A stretch of DNA of 64,000 nucleotides from Psychrobacter sp. JCM 18900. Its GTDB lineage: Bacteria; Pseudomonadota; Gammaproteobacteria; Pseudomonadales; Moraxellaceae. Positions 45,828-57,487 of the stretch are shown one piece after another. Each line of letters begins with the position of its first letter. The stretch's first letter is position 1. The position numbers and the translations under genes were made by a program. Location: contig NZ_CAJHBL010000003.1 in NCBI RefSeq assembly GCF_904846625.1, forward strand, positions 496,001-560,000, written 5' to 3'. The notes under the pieces were generated by a model. The model made no database searches. It had not been told where the DNA came from and was given only the letters and a program-made list of their open reading frames with translations.

Positions 45828-48800
45828 ATGCGTTTAAAATCTCTAAAGCTGGCAGGCTTCAAATCCTTTGCCAATCCAACCACTTTTACTTTTCGTCATG
45901 GTATCACCGCCATCGTCGGGCCGAACGGCTGTGGCAAATCCAATGTGATTGATGCCATCCGCTGGGTGCTAGGCGAGACCTCGGCCAAGCAGTTACGCGG
46001 CGGGGCGATGAGTGATGTTATCTTTGCTGGTACGCAGGATAAGACAGCCAAAAGTGTCGCCAGTGTCGAGCTAACCTTTGAGCATACCCAAGATGAGCAG
46101 ACTGGTATTCGCCACGAGTTTAACTTGTACCAAGAGCTATCGGTTCGCCGTCAGGTAAATAAAGATGGCCGCTCAGATTATTTTATCAATGGTACGCGTT
46201 GCCGCCGCCGTGATGTGGTCGATGTGTTTTTAGGTACAGGGCTGGGTGCACGTAGCTATGCGGTGATTGAGCAAGGCATGATTGGGCGCATTGTTGAGTC
46301 TAGTCCTGTGCAGCTGCGTGAGTTTATTGAAGAGGCGGCAGGTGTCTCACGCTATCAGGCTCGCCGTGAAGAAACGCAAAAGAAATTAGAGAAAACGAAA
46401 GACAATCTAGCGCGTCTGCATGATATGCAAAGCGAATTACTACGCCAGCAGAAAACACTGTCTAAACAGGCAGCGAGCGCGCAGCGTTACGAAGAATTGG
46501 CATTAACACTAGGTGATATCGAACAGCAGCTCGCCATTCAACAGCTCTATCAAGCGAAGCAAACGCATCAACAGCAGAAAGTAGCGCATGAACGTAGTGC
46601 TGCTGAGGTGTCGTCACTACAGGCTGACTATGACACGCTCAAAGCTCAGCAAGACAAGCTCACTGCGCGTATCAATCAAGAGCAATGGCTCAAAGACGAT
46701 GCTCAAAGCGCTCACTATCAGCAGCAGCTCGGCTATCAACAAGCGGAACATCAATTGAGCGATGCTAAGTCACAGCTGACTACTATCGAGCAGCAATTGT
46801 CAGGCTTGGCTCAGCAGCGTGTGCAATCACTCGCTGATATCGAGCGGCTCAACGCTGAACAAGCTGAGCAGAATCAAGCGTTAGAAGCGTTACGTCCGCA
46901 GCTGACTGAGCTGACAGATAAACGCAATAACTATAAGCGTAATGAGCAGCCACTACAACGTGCGTGGCATGAAGCGCAAAACAATCTGTCACGCTTACAA
47001 GATAAAGCCCGTTCGCTTGAACAGCAGCAAGCCATTAATGCTCAAGCACAGAAACGCCATCAGCAAAGCCATGATAAATGGCAACGCCGCGAGCAAAACT
47101 GGCAAAACCTGTGGCAGCAATTACAGCAGTCTATAGCGCCATCTGCATCTGACAGTACTGATGTGAGTAAGACGGATAAGGTGCAAGATCTCAGTCAGGT
47201 GCTAGAACAGCAAGTCACTGAGCTAAGCATGCAGTTGCAGCAGGTTGAGCGTCAATACGAAGCCGTCGATGAACGCTTGTCCGAGATACAACCGCAAGCG
47301 CATAGTTTGCAGCAGAGACTAAACACACAACAGAGTAAGTTGAGCGATTATGAAAAGCGTCATGCGCTACTGGCAGGCGAATACGATACCCTGCATCAGA
47401 TATTGCATCCGAAACCTATAAAACAGCAATCAGCAAAGACCCAAACTACTGCGACGGATAATGCAGATAACGATGGCATACATCATCAGCCGTTAGCCAT
47501 CGCGACGCTACGTGAGCAGATTGAGCTAAGTGCCAAAGGGCAGGAGTATGCGCCGCTACTCGATAGTATCTTGGCATTATGGCTAGACAGCCATGTGCTG
47601 ACATCTAATCCACAAGCTAATCAAATCAAGCAATCAGACGTTAACAACGCTAATAGCATTTCTCAGAAAACTGATAGCCTCTGGCAAGTGCTTGAGCATG
47701 ACGTTGCAGACTTACTGACTTATCAGACGGCACAAAATACGCCTGCCAGTGCAAAAGATAAAACTCTAATAGAGACAGGTCATAGCTTATGGTTGCCAAC
47801 TGCGAAAAGTGATATTAGTGACCAAGAATTTGTCAGCGAATTGCCAGACAATTTGATTGATAAAGTGTTGCCATTATCGCAGTTGATTACTCAGCCGCTA
47901 CTCTCGCTATGGCAGCAGTGCTATATATATACGGCGCAGTTTGAGACCAGTCAACAGAATGAGATTGACACACTTACTGATGTACTAAAATTATTACCAT
48001 CGTCCGCTATCCTACTTACCGCAGATGGTTGGCTCATCAGTCGTCATGGAACGATTAATTTAAGCAAATTCGCTGGTGCGCAAGATAATCAAAGTGATAG
48101 CAGCAGTCAATTTCTCACTCAGCGTTTGCAGCAGCGCACTCGTTTGCAAGCGTTAGAAGACTTGCTTGATGAGTTTGAAAGCAAAATACAAGAGCAGCAA
48201 AAGTTTATTGCAAAAGACCAGCGCGATTATGATGCGTTGATGGTTAGCTTGGAAGAAACGCGCGCGCAAGCTGAGCAGTTAACCCGTGATAAGCATCAAT
48301 ACCAGCAGCAACTGACGACCGAGCGAGCCAATGCTGAGCGGTTGCAAGCGGATAGCCAGCGTTTGAACGCTGATAAAGCAACGCTTGAGCAAGAAAAGCA
48401 AGAACTGGTACAAGAGCAACAAACCCTTGAGCAAGAACAACAGCACATTGAAAGTGAGATCGCCACACTCACTCTGCAAATAGCAGAGGCACGAGCGACA
48501 ACTCAGCAACTGCAAGCTGAGCGCAGCGATCTAAACCGCGCGCGTCAAGTCGATGATGACGCGTGGCAAGCATTGCAGCTGCGTATTCAGCAGTATGAGA
48601 TGCGTTTAGAGCATAGTGTTAGCAGTCTGGCTCGTACGACTGAGCAACATGATAAGTCGTTAGAGAATGAGCAAAGTCTACAGACACGTCACGAGCAGCA
48701 GCAGGCCAAATTGCCAGAGCTACAAGCAGCTTTGCAGTCTGCACAGGTAACGCGCGATGAGCAGCAAGTGCTATTGAACGAGCGCGATACTGCGCTAACA

Positions 48801-49772
48801 GCACTAAAACAAACGTACGCTGAGCAGCAGACAGCATTTGATACATTGCAAAATACGTTACAAACGCAGCAAAGCGAGCTTGCCCGTCATGCTACTGAGC
48901 TGGCACTGAGTGCTGCACGGTTAGAGGATGCTAGCGCACACACGCAGAGCGCTTTAGATGCTTATTATCGTGTAAGTCATAAATATAAAGCGCAAGCAGA
49001 ACAGCCACAACAAAGCATGAGCGTCTCAAACCTGCTAGCAGATTTTATCGCTCATGATCGCCGCGTCCGTCCAGACAAAATCGTTGAGCTAGAGTCCGAG
49101 CGAGCCAAGTTGACCCAGCAGTTGAGCAAGATTGGGCCAGTCAATTTGGCAGCGGTCGCAGAGTTGGCCGAAGTGAACGAACGCCTAGAGCCACTCGCAC
49201 AGCAGACGGCAGATATCGCGGCCAGTATGCAGACATTGACTGAAGCGATTGCCTCTATTGATGAGACGACCAAGACGCTGTTTATGCAGACACTTGACGC
49301 AGTCAATAATGAGTTGGCCAATTTATTTGCCAAAGTCTTTGGCGGTGGGCAAGCCAGTCTGACACTGAATACTGAGGAGATGCCAGCCAATACGCCAAAG
49401 TCGGAACAATGGCGGGCAGGGCTTACCTTGATGGCGCAGCCGAAGGGTAAACGTAATAGTCGCTTAGCGGTATTATCGGGTGGTGAAAAAACCCTTACTG
49501 CATTGAGTTTGATTTTTGCGATATTTAAGCAGCATCCTGCACCGTTCTGTGTCCTTGATGAAGTTGATGCACCGCTTGATGATGCCAACGTCGCGCGCTT
49601 TACCAGTCTCATCCATGAGCTAGCAGATGATTTGCAGTTTATTTTTATCAGTCATAATAAATTAACGATGCAAATTGCTGATGAGCTAAAAGGTATTACC
49701 ATGCCAAGTGCAGGCATTTCTACACTCGTCAGTGTGTCGCTCGACGAAGCTGCGCGTTACGTAGAGAGCTAA
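45828..49772 (+). CDS. smc: Chromosome segregation ATPase SMC
   Basis: Long coiled-coil ATPase for chromosome compaction, 1314 aa against about 1150-1190 usual. Head parts: Walker A GPNGCGKSNVIDAIRWVLGE (residue ~32) at the N-terminus; signature LSGGEKTLTALSLIFAIF and Walker B FCVLDEVDAPLDDANV at the C-terminus. Gln-rich coiled coils run from about 165 to 500 and 760 to 1060. The central part (about 530-760) is a divergent hinge with long polar inserts (e.g. SNPQANQIKQSDVNNANSIS) and lacks the glycine pattern of standard hinges. The start is the first ATG (MRLKSLKLAGFKSFANPTTF), as in the family. First of the conserved smc-zipA-ligA set. Confidence 0.96.
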   Translation: MRLKSLKLAGFKSFANPTTFTFRHGITAIVGPNGCGKSNVIDAIRWVLGETSAKQLRGGAMSDVIFAGTQDKTAKSVASVELTFEHTQDEQTGIRHEFNLYQELSVRRQVNKDGRSDYFINGTRCRRRDVVDVFLGTGLGARSYAVIEQGMIGRIVESSPVQLREFIEEAAGVSRYQARREETQKKLEKTKDNLARLHDMQSELLRQQKTLSKQAASAQRYEELALTLGDIEQQLAIQQLYQAKQTHQQQKVAHERSAAEVSSLQADYDTLKAQQDKLTARINQEQWLKDDAQSAHYQQQLGYQQAEHQLSDAKSQLTTIEQQLSGLAQQRVQSLADIERLNAEQAEQNQALEALRPQLTELTDKRNNYKRNEQPLQRAWHEAQNNLSRLQDKARSLEQQQAINAQAQKRHQQSHDKWQRREQNWQNLWQQLQQSIAPSASDSTDVSKTDKVQDLSQVLEQQVTELSMQLQQVERQYEAVDERLSEIQPQAHSLQQRLNTQQSKLSDYEKRHALLAGEYDTLHQILHPKPIKQQSAKTQTTATDNADNDGIHHQPLAIATLREQIELSAKGQEYAPLLDSILALWLDSHVLTSNPQANQIKQSDVNNANSISQKTDSLWQVLEHDVADLLTYQTAQNTPASAKDKTLIETGHSLWLPTAKSDISDQEFVSELPDNLIDKVLPLSQLITQPLLSLWQQCYIYTAQFETSQQNEIDTLTDVLKLLPSSAILLTADGWLISRHGTINLSKFAGAQDNQSDSSSQFLTQRLQQRTRLQALEDLLDEFESKIQEQQKFIAKDQRDYDALMVSLEETRAQAEQLTRDKHQYQQQLTTERANAERLQADSQRLNADKATLEQEKQELVQEQQTLEQEQQHIESEIATLTLQIAEARATTQQLQAERSDLNRARQVDDDAWQALQLRIQQYEMRLEHSVSSLARTTEQHDKSLENEQSLQTRHEQQQAKLPELQAALQSAQVTRDEQQVLLNERDTALTALKQTYAEQQTAFDTLQNTLQTQQSELARHATELALSAARLEDASAHTQSALDAYYRVSHKYKAQAEQPQQSMSVSNLLADFIAHDRRVRPDKIVELESERAKLTQQLSKIGPVNLAAVAELAEVNERLEPLAQQTADIAASMQTLTEAIASIDETTKTLFMQTLDAVNNELANLFAKVFGGGQASLTLNTEEMPANTPKSEQWRAGLTLMAQPKGKRNSRLAVLSGGEKTLTALSLIFAIFKQHPAPFCVLDEVDAPLDDANVARFTSLIHELADDLQFIFISHNKLTMQIADELKGITMPSAGISTLVSVSLDEAARYVES

Positions 49773-49987
49773 GCGTGAAATAACCGACACTAAAAGTGCT
49801 ATGAGAATCAGCGCGATGCAAATATAATCAATCAATTGGCATAAATGCAAATAAGCTTGACCTCAGTCCAGCATACTGGTTATAAAGTACACAATGTGGT
49901 GACGATATAGGTCAGCCATGCTAGAATATTGCCATTTATGCTCGTTTGTGTATTCCCTTTTGTTATATATACTAGGATGTATTTATC

Positions 49988-51004
49988 ATGACCGTTATTC
50001 AGTTTATATTGATTGCCATTGCCGCGTTTATCGTGCTCGCAGGGCTGTTTATGGTCATTCGTAGCTTTAAGCGCCGCGGTGCTACCGAAGCTGCTGCGGT
50101 CAATTATGATAAAAATGGTATTCCGATCATACCGCGTCACGAGCGCAACATCGTCGATCAGCCAGATCTTGATGATACAGTCGCAGGCGAGACGAGCATC
50201 GGTCCAGATCGTAGCTACTTGGATGCCGTGGTTGAAGAAGAGCCATTGACGCAAGCACATACCAACGTTGATGCTCAACTAACAGCTGAGCGTGACCATG
50301 TAGCAGCTGACGATCATGACGTCATCGATGAAGCAGACTACGCTCGCTGGCAAGAAGAGCAACGCCGTGCCGATAGTGCTGAGTTTGTAGAAGTCGCCGA
50401 TCAGATGCATATCGAGCAAGAGCCTGATGCGTTCTCTAGCCTAATGTCAGCGACCGATAGCCTAATGCCGACCATCGATACGGCAGAAGAGCCAAGCTTC
50501 GATGACAATAGCCCGATACTGGATCAGCATCTATCAGAGTCGGGTGATGATGCGCAAAACGGCCCCTTGATCAATGCCAAAGACAATATCAATATCACCA
50601 TCTTGCCGCACCAATATCGCGATCGTCCAGCGGCGATTATCCGTGGTCGTGACCTGCTAGCGTTGATTGATAAATACGGCCTACGCTATGGCGCGATGAA
50701 TATGTTCCATCGCTATGAGCAAAAAGACGGCACCGGTATGTTGTGGTTTAGCATGATGGGCATTACTGATAGTGGTATCGCGCCATTTGATCCGCATAGT
50801 GTCGCGACCAACACTTATAATGGTGTCGTCGTATTCTTGTCGTTGCCACATCCACAGGCCGTGCGTAGCTTTGATAGTATGATGAGTATTGCTTATATGA
50901 TGGCAAGCGACCTTGACGCGATTATGCTTGATGAAGAGAACGAACCAATCACGCCTGAATACAAGCAGCAGCTACGCAACCAAGTCCGTGATTATGAGGG
51001 TTAG
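49988..51004 (+). CDS. zipA: Cell division protein ZipA
   Basis: Inner-membrane anchor for FtsZ, 338 aa. An N-terminal helix (VIQFILIAIAAFIVLAGLFM, residues 3-22) is followed by a basic patch RSFKRRG, a long acidic linker (about 50-195) and the C-terminal FtsZ-binding domain from about 200: INITILPHQYRDRPAAIIRG, LRYGAMNMFHRYE, GVVVFLSLPHPQAVRSFDSM. Its place between smc and ligA is as in Pseudomonas. A terminator lies between it and ligA. Confidence 0.94.
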   Translation: MTVIQFILIAIAAFIVLAGLFMVIRSFKRRGATEAAAVNYDKNGIPIIPRHERNIVDQPDLDDTVAGETSIGPDRSYLDAVVEEEPLTQAHTNVDAQLTAERDHVAADDHDVIDEADYARWQEEQRRADSAEFVEVADQMHIEQEPDAFSSLMSATDSLMPTIDTAEEPSFDDNSPILDQHLSESGDDAQNGPLINAKDNINITILPHQYRDRPAAIIRGRDLLALIDKYGLRYGAMNMFHRYEQKDGTGMLWFSMMGITDSGIAPFDPHSVATNTYNGVVVFLSLPHPQAVRSFDSMMSIAYMMASDLDAIMLDEENEPITPEYKQQLRNQVRDYEG

Positions 51005-51036
51005 AAGGCTAAAAGCTACTTAATAGCAGAAATCAT

Positions 51037-51075
51037 AAAAAAGGCAAATAGCGATTAACGTTATTTGCCTTTTTT
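51037..51075 (+). terminator. Terminator between zipA and ligA
   Basis: AAAAGGCAAATA and TATTTGCCTTTT are inverted arms around an 11-base loop, followed by T residues. ligA therefore probably has its own promoter. Confidence 0.88.
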
Positions 51076-51200
51076 AATGGGCTATAGTTTCTGCAAAATG
51101 CTAACCATAGTAGACTGAGCAAGCCTGACATGGTATTTGATTTATATAGGATTGACTATACCGAGCTTCCTACAAACTTGTTATCATATCGACATCTTGA

Positions 51201-53345
<2,145 letters not shown>

Positions 53346-53389
53346 GTGAGGTCAAAGTAAAACTTTATAAAGTATGAATTGTGTTCTTA

Positions 53390-53427
53390 AATAACCCTAA
53401 AATTTATTTTAAAATATTAGGGTTATT
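53390..53427. other. Inverted repeat at the ligA / methyltransferase 3' ends
   Basis: AATAACCCTAA and TTAGGGTTATT are perfect 11-base arms. The right arm encodes the last codons of the methyltransferase. It could act as a shared terminator of the two convergent genes, but no T-run follows on either strand. Confidence 0.4.
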
Positions 53428-54669
53428 AATTAAAACATCTTTAGTGAGTGCTTTGATTACTGGTACGCTGACTGCGTTACCCAATTGTTTGTAAGCAAAG
53501 TTATCTTTAGGATGTAGTTTATACGAGTCAGGAAAACCCTGTAACCTTGCACACTCTCTGGGAGTTAGACGACGTACACGTCCATTATGATATACTCCTA
53601 ACCTATTAGAGTCAGAGGCAGTTAAAGTTATTGAAATACTATCAGGGTCAAGAAATTTGAATACCTCAAATGACATGTTCCCTGCTACTAAGTTGTATAG
53701 ACCGTCGTTCTCTTTAATATAACGCTTTAATAGTAACGAGTTGATAATCGCATCAATATCATCGTATAGATAGAAAGTGCTAATTTGTTCTTTACTTAAT
53801 GCTTTCCCATCTTGATGTGTACCAAAAATATTTTTTCGACGATTGGCAATTAACAAATCCATAAATTCAATTTCATGATTGTTACACTCTCCCCTTAATC
53901 CTAAATCCCAAGAATGTATAGAGTTTCCACCTCGACTATCAATTAGACGTATACCATGTAGCTTACTTAAGTCTCCTTTTAATACTTTTTTTAATTGATT
54001 TGTGAACTCTTCAGAACAGTCATAATGGGAACTAGGATTAGGTTCTAAAATATCTCTGACTAATATTGATTTGTTGTCATGAAATAAATCATTGTTTATT
54101 AAGTTTTCTTTAAATGCGTGTGAATCTACAGCCCCAACATCGCTTGGTAGTGTTATTTTAGGAATAGTACCTTTAACTGCTACTATGTAGATCCTTACAC
54201 GATTTTGAGCTACGCTGTAGTTGCTTGAGTTAAGTAATCTATATTCAAATTCATAACCTAAGTCACTCAAAACATTTTTAATAGTAGCAAATGTTTTGCC
54301 TTTGTTATGGTTTACTAAACCTCGCACGTTTTCAAGGATACATAAAGACGGCTGATTGCTTTCTATTAAACGTGCTACATCGAAAAACAGCGTACCTCTC
54401 GTATCTTCAAAACCTAATCTTTTACCAGCTGAAGAAAAAGCTTGGCAAGGAAATCCTGCCAATAGCACATCAAAGTTTTTCACATTAGATAATTGTGTAA
54501 TATCACAATATGGGTTTTCGCCAAAGTTTTCTTCATAAGTCTTACATGCTTCTTTGTCTATTTCTGCACTGAGAACGCATTCAGAGTTTATATCCAGCTC
54601 ATGCAAAGCTTGTTCGAAACCAAGTCTAATGCCACCTGTTCCAGCGAATAAATCAATAAATCTAATCAT
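53404..54669 (-). CDS. DNA (cytosine-5) methyltransferase of a type II RM system
   Basis: Modifies the recognition site to protect host DNA. The 421-aa protein carries the C5-methyltransferase motifs in order: I FIDLFAGTGGIRLGFEQ, IV FPCQAFSSAGKRLGF (catalytic Cys), VI CILENVRGL, VIII QNRVRIYIVA, IX RRLTPRECARLQGFP and X YKQLGNAVSVPVI. The variable target-recognition part is about residues 190-345. The start overlaps the endonuclease stop by one base (TAATG). Codon usage is AT-rich relative to ligA. Recognition sequence cannot be read from the protein. Confidence 0.95.
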   Translation of the reverse strand: MIRFIDLFAGTGGIRLGFEQALHELDINSECVLSAEIDKEACKTYEENFGENPYCDITQLSNVKNFDVLLAGFPCQAFSSAGKRLGFEDTRGTLFFDVARLIESNQPSLCILENVRGLVNHNKGKTFATIKNVLSDLGYEFEYRLLNSSNYSVAQNRVRIYIVAVKGTIPKITLPSDVGAVDSHAFKENLINNDLFHDNKSILVRDILEPNPSSHYDCSEEFTNQLKKVLKGDLSKLHGIRLIDSRGGNSIHSWDLGLRGECNNHEIEFMDLLIANRRKNIFGTHQDGKALSKEQISTFYLYDDIDAIINSLLLKRYIKENDGLYNLVAGNMSFEVFKFLDPDSISITLTASDSNRLGVYHNGRVRRLTPRECARLQGFPDSYKLHPKDNFAYKQLGNAVSVPVIKALTKDVLINNPNILK

Positions 54670-55685
54670 TAAATGTTATCTTTTATATAATTAACCATTT
54701 GCAGTAACCCAGCATCAGAAAAATTCACAGTACAATCACTATAGTTTAATATATTTTGTACAGCGCTTTTTCTTTGGAAGTTACCTGAACCATCTATAAT
54801 GTACCCAACCTTATGATTATGTTGGTGTGCAAGTTGCTGTCTGTTATTAGCATTCTGTGCTTTTCTCTCAATCACAGAGTTAGTAGTAACTTGGAAGCTA
54901 ACTTCTATACCTATAGAGCGATTAGTGTTTGAATTAGAAACAACTATATCGAATTTAGTTAGCTCCGAATCATTCAAGGTAACATTTACTAATGTATGCC
55001 CATCAAAATTATAGTAATCAGGTAGCATCTTTTGTAGTTTATTTTTGATATAGGCTTCGCAAATATACCCCAAGTCATTAGCTGTAGAACCACCAATCTG
55101 TCGACTAACAAAGAGGTAGCGTTCTTTGACGTATTTTTCTAATTTATCAGGGCTGCCTATCATGCTGCCGATAATAGCTTTTTCTAATATCTCATCTGGT
55201 AAGTTAGAAGGGTCTATAGTATTTGAGCCCCAGATCAACAGCATGCAGACATCAAGCATATCTTCACTGAAGCTTTGACGGTTCTCAAGCAGTAGGGACT
55301 TTTCAATCCTTAACTTTTTATTGTTCCAAACACGTTTGTCAGTTTTACTAAATTCATGAGTATGAACAACATTATCGAACTTGTATTCTAGTTTTCGTTC
55401 AGGGAATAGTTGAAAAAAATCTTTTGAATAGCGTTGTAGGCGCTCTCCACCAATATCTGTAAGTACCATGAGGTGCTTTAAGAACAGGTTAGCTGATAAT
55501 GCTTTATTTTGGATAAGCGCCTCTTTCCATGCATAAGGACTAGCATCAGCTACTTTTAATAAATTTAAGAAGGTATCTTGTGTCTCAAGAAGAGGAATTA
55601 AAGTACTTTTATCAGCTGCCTCTTTAATTAACTCTGATGGCCAGTAATTACATGCGTTTTGGGCTAGATCATCAACTGTTTGCAT
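54669..55685 (-). CDS. Putative type II restriction endonuclease
   Basis: A 338-aa protein coupled directly upstream of the methyltransferase. The last 120 residues look like a PD-(D/E)XK nuclease core: LTKFDIVVSN (Asp) followed by IGIEVSFQVTTNSVIERK (Glu, Gln, then Lys), a variant in which E-x-S-x-Q may stand in for the usual E-x-K. The N-terminal part is helical and unlike anything I know. AT-rich base composition, shared with the methyltransferase, suggests acquisition as a unit. Role inferred from pairing as well as motif. Confidence 0.8.
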   Translation of the reverse strand: MQTVDDLAQNACNYWPSELIKEAADKSTLIPLLETQDTFLNLLKVADASPYAWKEALIQNKALSANLFLKHLMVLTDIGGERLQRYSKDFFQLFPERKLEYKFDNVVHTHEFSKTDKRVWNNKKLRIEKSLLLENRQSFSEDMLDVCMLLIWGSNTIDPSNLPDEILEKAIIGSMIGSPDKLEKYVKERYLFVSRQIGGSTANDLGYICEAYIKNKLQKMLPDYYNFDGHTLVNVTLNDSELTKFDIVVSNSNTNRSIGIEVSFQVTTNSVIERKAQNANNRQQLAHQHNHKVGYIIDGSGNFQRKSAVQNILNYSDCTVNFSDAGLLQMVNYIKDNI

Positions 55686-55852
55686 AGAATAGTATAGTCT
55701 CTATTTAAGAAGCATGAATTTTAGCATTAAATCTACTAAGTATGTACAAGTCATAGATATCTAACGTAAATCATAGTCAGTAGCAGACTAGTTCTAGTAG
55801 CTAATATAATAGCTCCTACCTCTTCCGCTGACAGGAGCATAGATCCAATATG

Positions 55853-56389
55853 CTACTCCACCATCTCACCATGCGCCTTCACATCACCTTTCTTACCGTC
55901 TGGCTGAATTACGATAGGTAGTACCAGCCCTTTAGCAAAGTCATCAGACAGCACATAATCATAGCGACTGGCAGAGACATCAGGCGTGGTATGAATGATA
56001 AGCGTCATCTCATTGCCATCGGTTAGCTCATGTGAGACATACGTTTCGCTGAGTTGATCTAACGCTTTCGATAGCGCTTCGTTACTTGCCATGCTCACTG
56101 TCAGATTATGCTGAGCGGTCGCAGCGTCCACTTTGAAGTAATCTGCATAGTCTCGGACGTTTTGACTGTCGATGGCAAACGGATACTTATAATTGGTAGG
56201 GTCAGCAGGTTTTGTACCACTGTCTACCAGTGACCAGTCGATGGTGTCGGCTGCTGGTGCGGATGGATCTGCTGCTGTCTCCGCAGTTTGCTCAGTGGCA
56301 TCGACAGAATCGGTAGCGTTATCGCAGCCTGTCAGCGCCCACATGCTTGCCGTTGCAATTACCATCATACTTATCAGACGCTTTGCCAT
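55853..56389 (-). CDS. Lipoprotein, unknown function
   Basis: A 178-aa lipoprotein. ATG 56389 is chosen because AAGGG lies about 8 bases upstream and it gives a standard signal peptide MAKRLISMMVIATASMWALT ending at lipobox ALTGC; the longer frame from 56416 would add nine polar residues. The mature part starts with a Thr/Glu/Ala/Asp-rich linker and then a folded region (YKYPFAIDSQNVRDYADYFK, AQHNLTVSMASNEALSKALD). I do not recognise a family. Confidence 0.78.
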   Translation of the reverse strand: MAKRLISMMVIATASMWALTGCDNATDSVDATEQTAETAADPSAPAADTIDWSLVDSGTKPADPTNYKYPFAIDSQNVRDYADYFKVDAATAQHNLTVSMASNEALSKALDQLSETYVSHELTDGNEMTLIIHTTPDVSASRYDYVLSDDFAKGLVLPIVIQPDGKKGDVKAHGEMVE

Positions 56390-56494
56390 CGAGTTACCCT
56401 TTTGATTGTCGGTCATGATTGATTTGCTCTATCTACTATTTTGACAGCTTTCTTTGTGCTTCTCTAGCGAAATACATCAGATGGCAAGTTTTGA

Positions 56495-56602
56495 TATAGT
56501 CTAATCCTCTATAAAAGAATGACAGCGTTAACCTCGCTAAGCATACTAATGTATAACTTGCACTCGGTTTCCTTGTGTCGAAATTATATTGAACTGACTA
56601 TA
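56495..56602 (+). repeat. Dispersed ~100-bp repeat, copy E
   Basis: Ends TATAGTC (56495-56501) and GACTATA (56596-56602) are inverted partners. The interior is almost identical to copy B from CTCGCTAAGCATACTAATGT to the right end. It lies between two minus-strand lipoprotein genes. Confidence 0.75.
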
Positions 56603-56665
56603 CAATTATCTATCTGATACTGATTTTTATAGCCATTTCTATAAAAATATCAAACGAACACGCAT

Positions 56666-56698
56666 AAAAAAGCAGCCACTATTTAATGACTGCTTTTT
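56666..56698 (-). terminator. Terminator of the MliC-like lipoprotein gene
   Basis: AAAAAGCAG (left) and CTGCTTTTT (right) arms with a 14-base loop; on the minus strand a T-run follows. Located 50 bases after the gene's stop codon. Confidence 0.75.
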
Positions 56699-56747
56699 GT
56701 CTATTACGACTATTTGTCTATTACGATATGAGCGTATTTTTAACTGA

Positions 56748-57158
56748 TTAGATTTGGCAGTTTACTTGGTATTCTTTACCATCAGCCCACTTCATCGCAA
56801 AGATACCTTTGTCACCTTTCATGTGCCATGCATAGACGACCTCTGGGTTTGAGTCGTTTACATAGCTTGCGACTTCGCCTTTCACTTTACCGTTTAGGAT
56901 GATTGGCTGCTCGGCCCATTTTACTTTTGGTAAGGTAGCGTTGAGCATGACTTGTTCTTTATTGATAGATTGCTTTGCCATGATCTTGCTGTCATCGGTA
57001 CAGGTGTATGGTGCTGGTGCCATACGATCATAGGCGGCGGTTACTTTCTCTGGAACTGGTGTATCAGTTGCATCTGGGGTAGTTGGTGCGGTAGTCGCAC
57101 AAGCGCTCAATAGGGCAAGGACTGGTAGGGTAGTCGCAATTTTAGTTATCATTTTCAT
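56748..57158 (-). CDS. Lipoprotein, possibly lysozyme-inhibitor-like
   Basis: A 136-aa lipoprotein: signal MKMITKIATTLPVLALLSAC with lipobox LLSAC, a Thr/Pro-rich linker, then a domain of about 85 residues beginning YTCTDDSKIMAKQ and ending KWADGKEYQVNCQI. Two cysteines frame the domain, and the YAWHMKGDKGIF segment recalls the KGD region of MliC/PliC c-type lysozyme inhibitors; the match is loose. ATG 57158 has GGAGAG upstream and is preferred to 57170. Has its own terminator. Confidence 0.75.
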   Translation of the reverse strand: MKMITKIATTLPVLALLSACATTAPTTPDATDTPVPEKVTAAYDRMAPAPYTCTDDSKIMAKQSINKEQVMLNATLPKVKWAEQPIILNGKVKGEVASYVNDSNPEVVYAWHMKGDKGIFAMKWADGKEYQVNCQI

Positions 57159-57380
57159 AGTGCTCTCCAAAGCTTTTCGCTGATGTCATTTACTTGTTCT
57201 TAATGATGCGTTTAGCATATGAGGGTTATAGTAGCGAAAACGAACCATTTCAATGTTAGAAATTGTTCATTACCTGTTAGCTTCGTTACCCAACCGCTGT
57301 CTAATGTAACTTGTAATCTGCGACATGCTGAAAAGTAAGTCGTATTAATTATGAGATGTGCAACTATAAAATTAGCGCGT

Positions 57381-57421
57381 AAAAAAGCACCTATCAACGA
57401 GTGGCTGATAGGCGCTTTTTT
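57381..57421 (-). terminator. Terminator of the ygiQ-family gene
   Basis: AAAAAGC-A-CCTATCA and TGATAGG-C-GCTTTTT are arms with one mismatch and a 9-base loop; a T-run follows on the minus strand, 65 bases after the stop codon. Confidence 0.85.
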
Positions 57422-57487
57422 GTTTTACTTAACACGCTCTATATTGAGCATGTATTTTTATACTATGAACATTAACTGCTATGAACA

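Noticed and set aside
49052-49612. A 186-codon minus-strand ORF
   Set aside because: It is entirely antisense to the conserved SMC ATPase head and has a Ser/Ala/Arg-rich shadow composition.
51150-51180. Right end of a dispersed repeat (GATTGACTATAC)
   Set aside because: Only about 12 bases match and no interior or left end is present; could be a decayed relic or chance.
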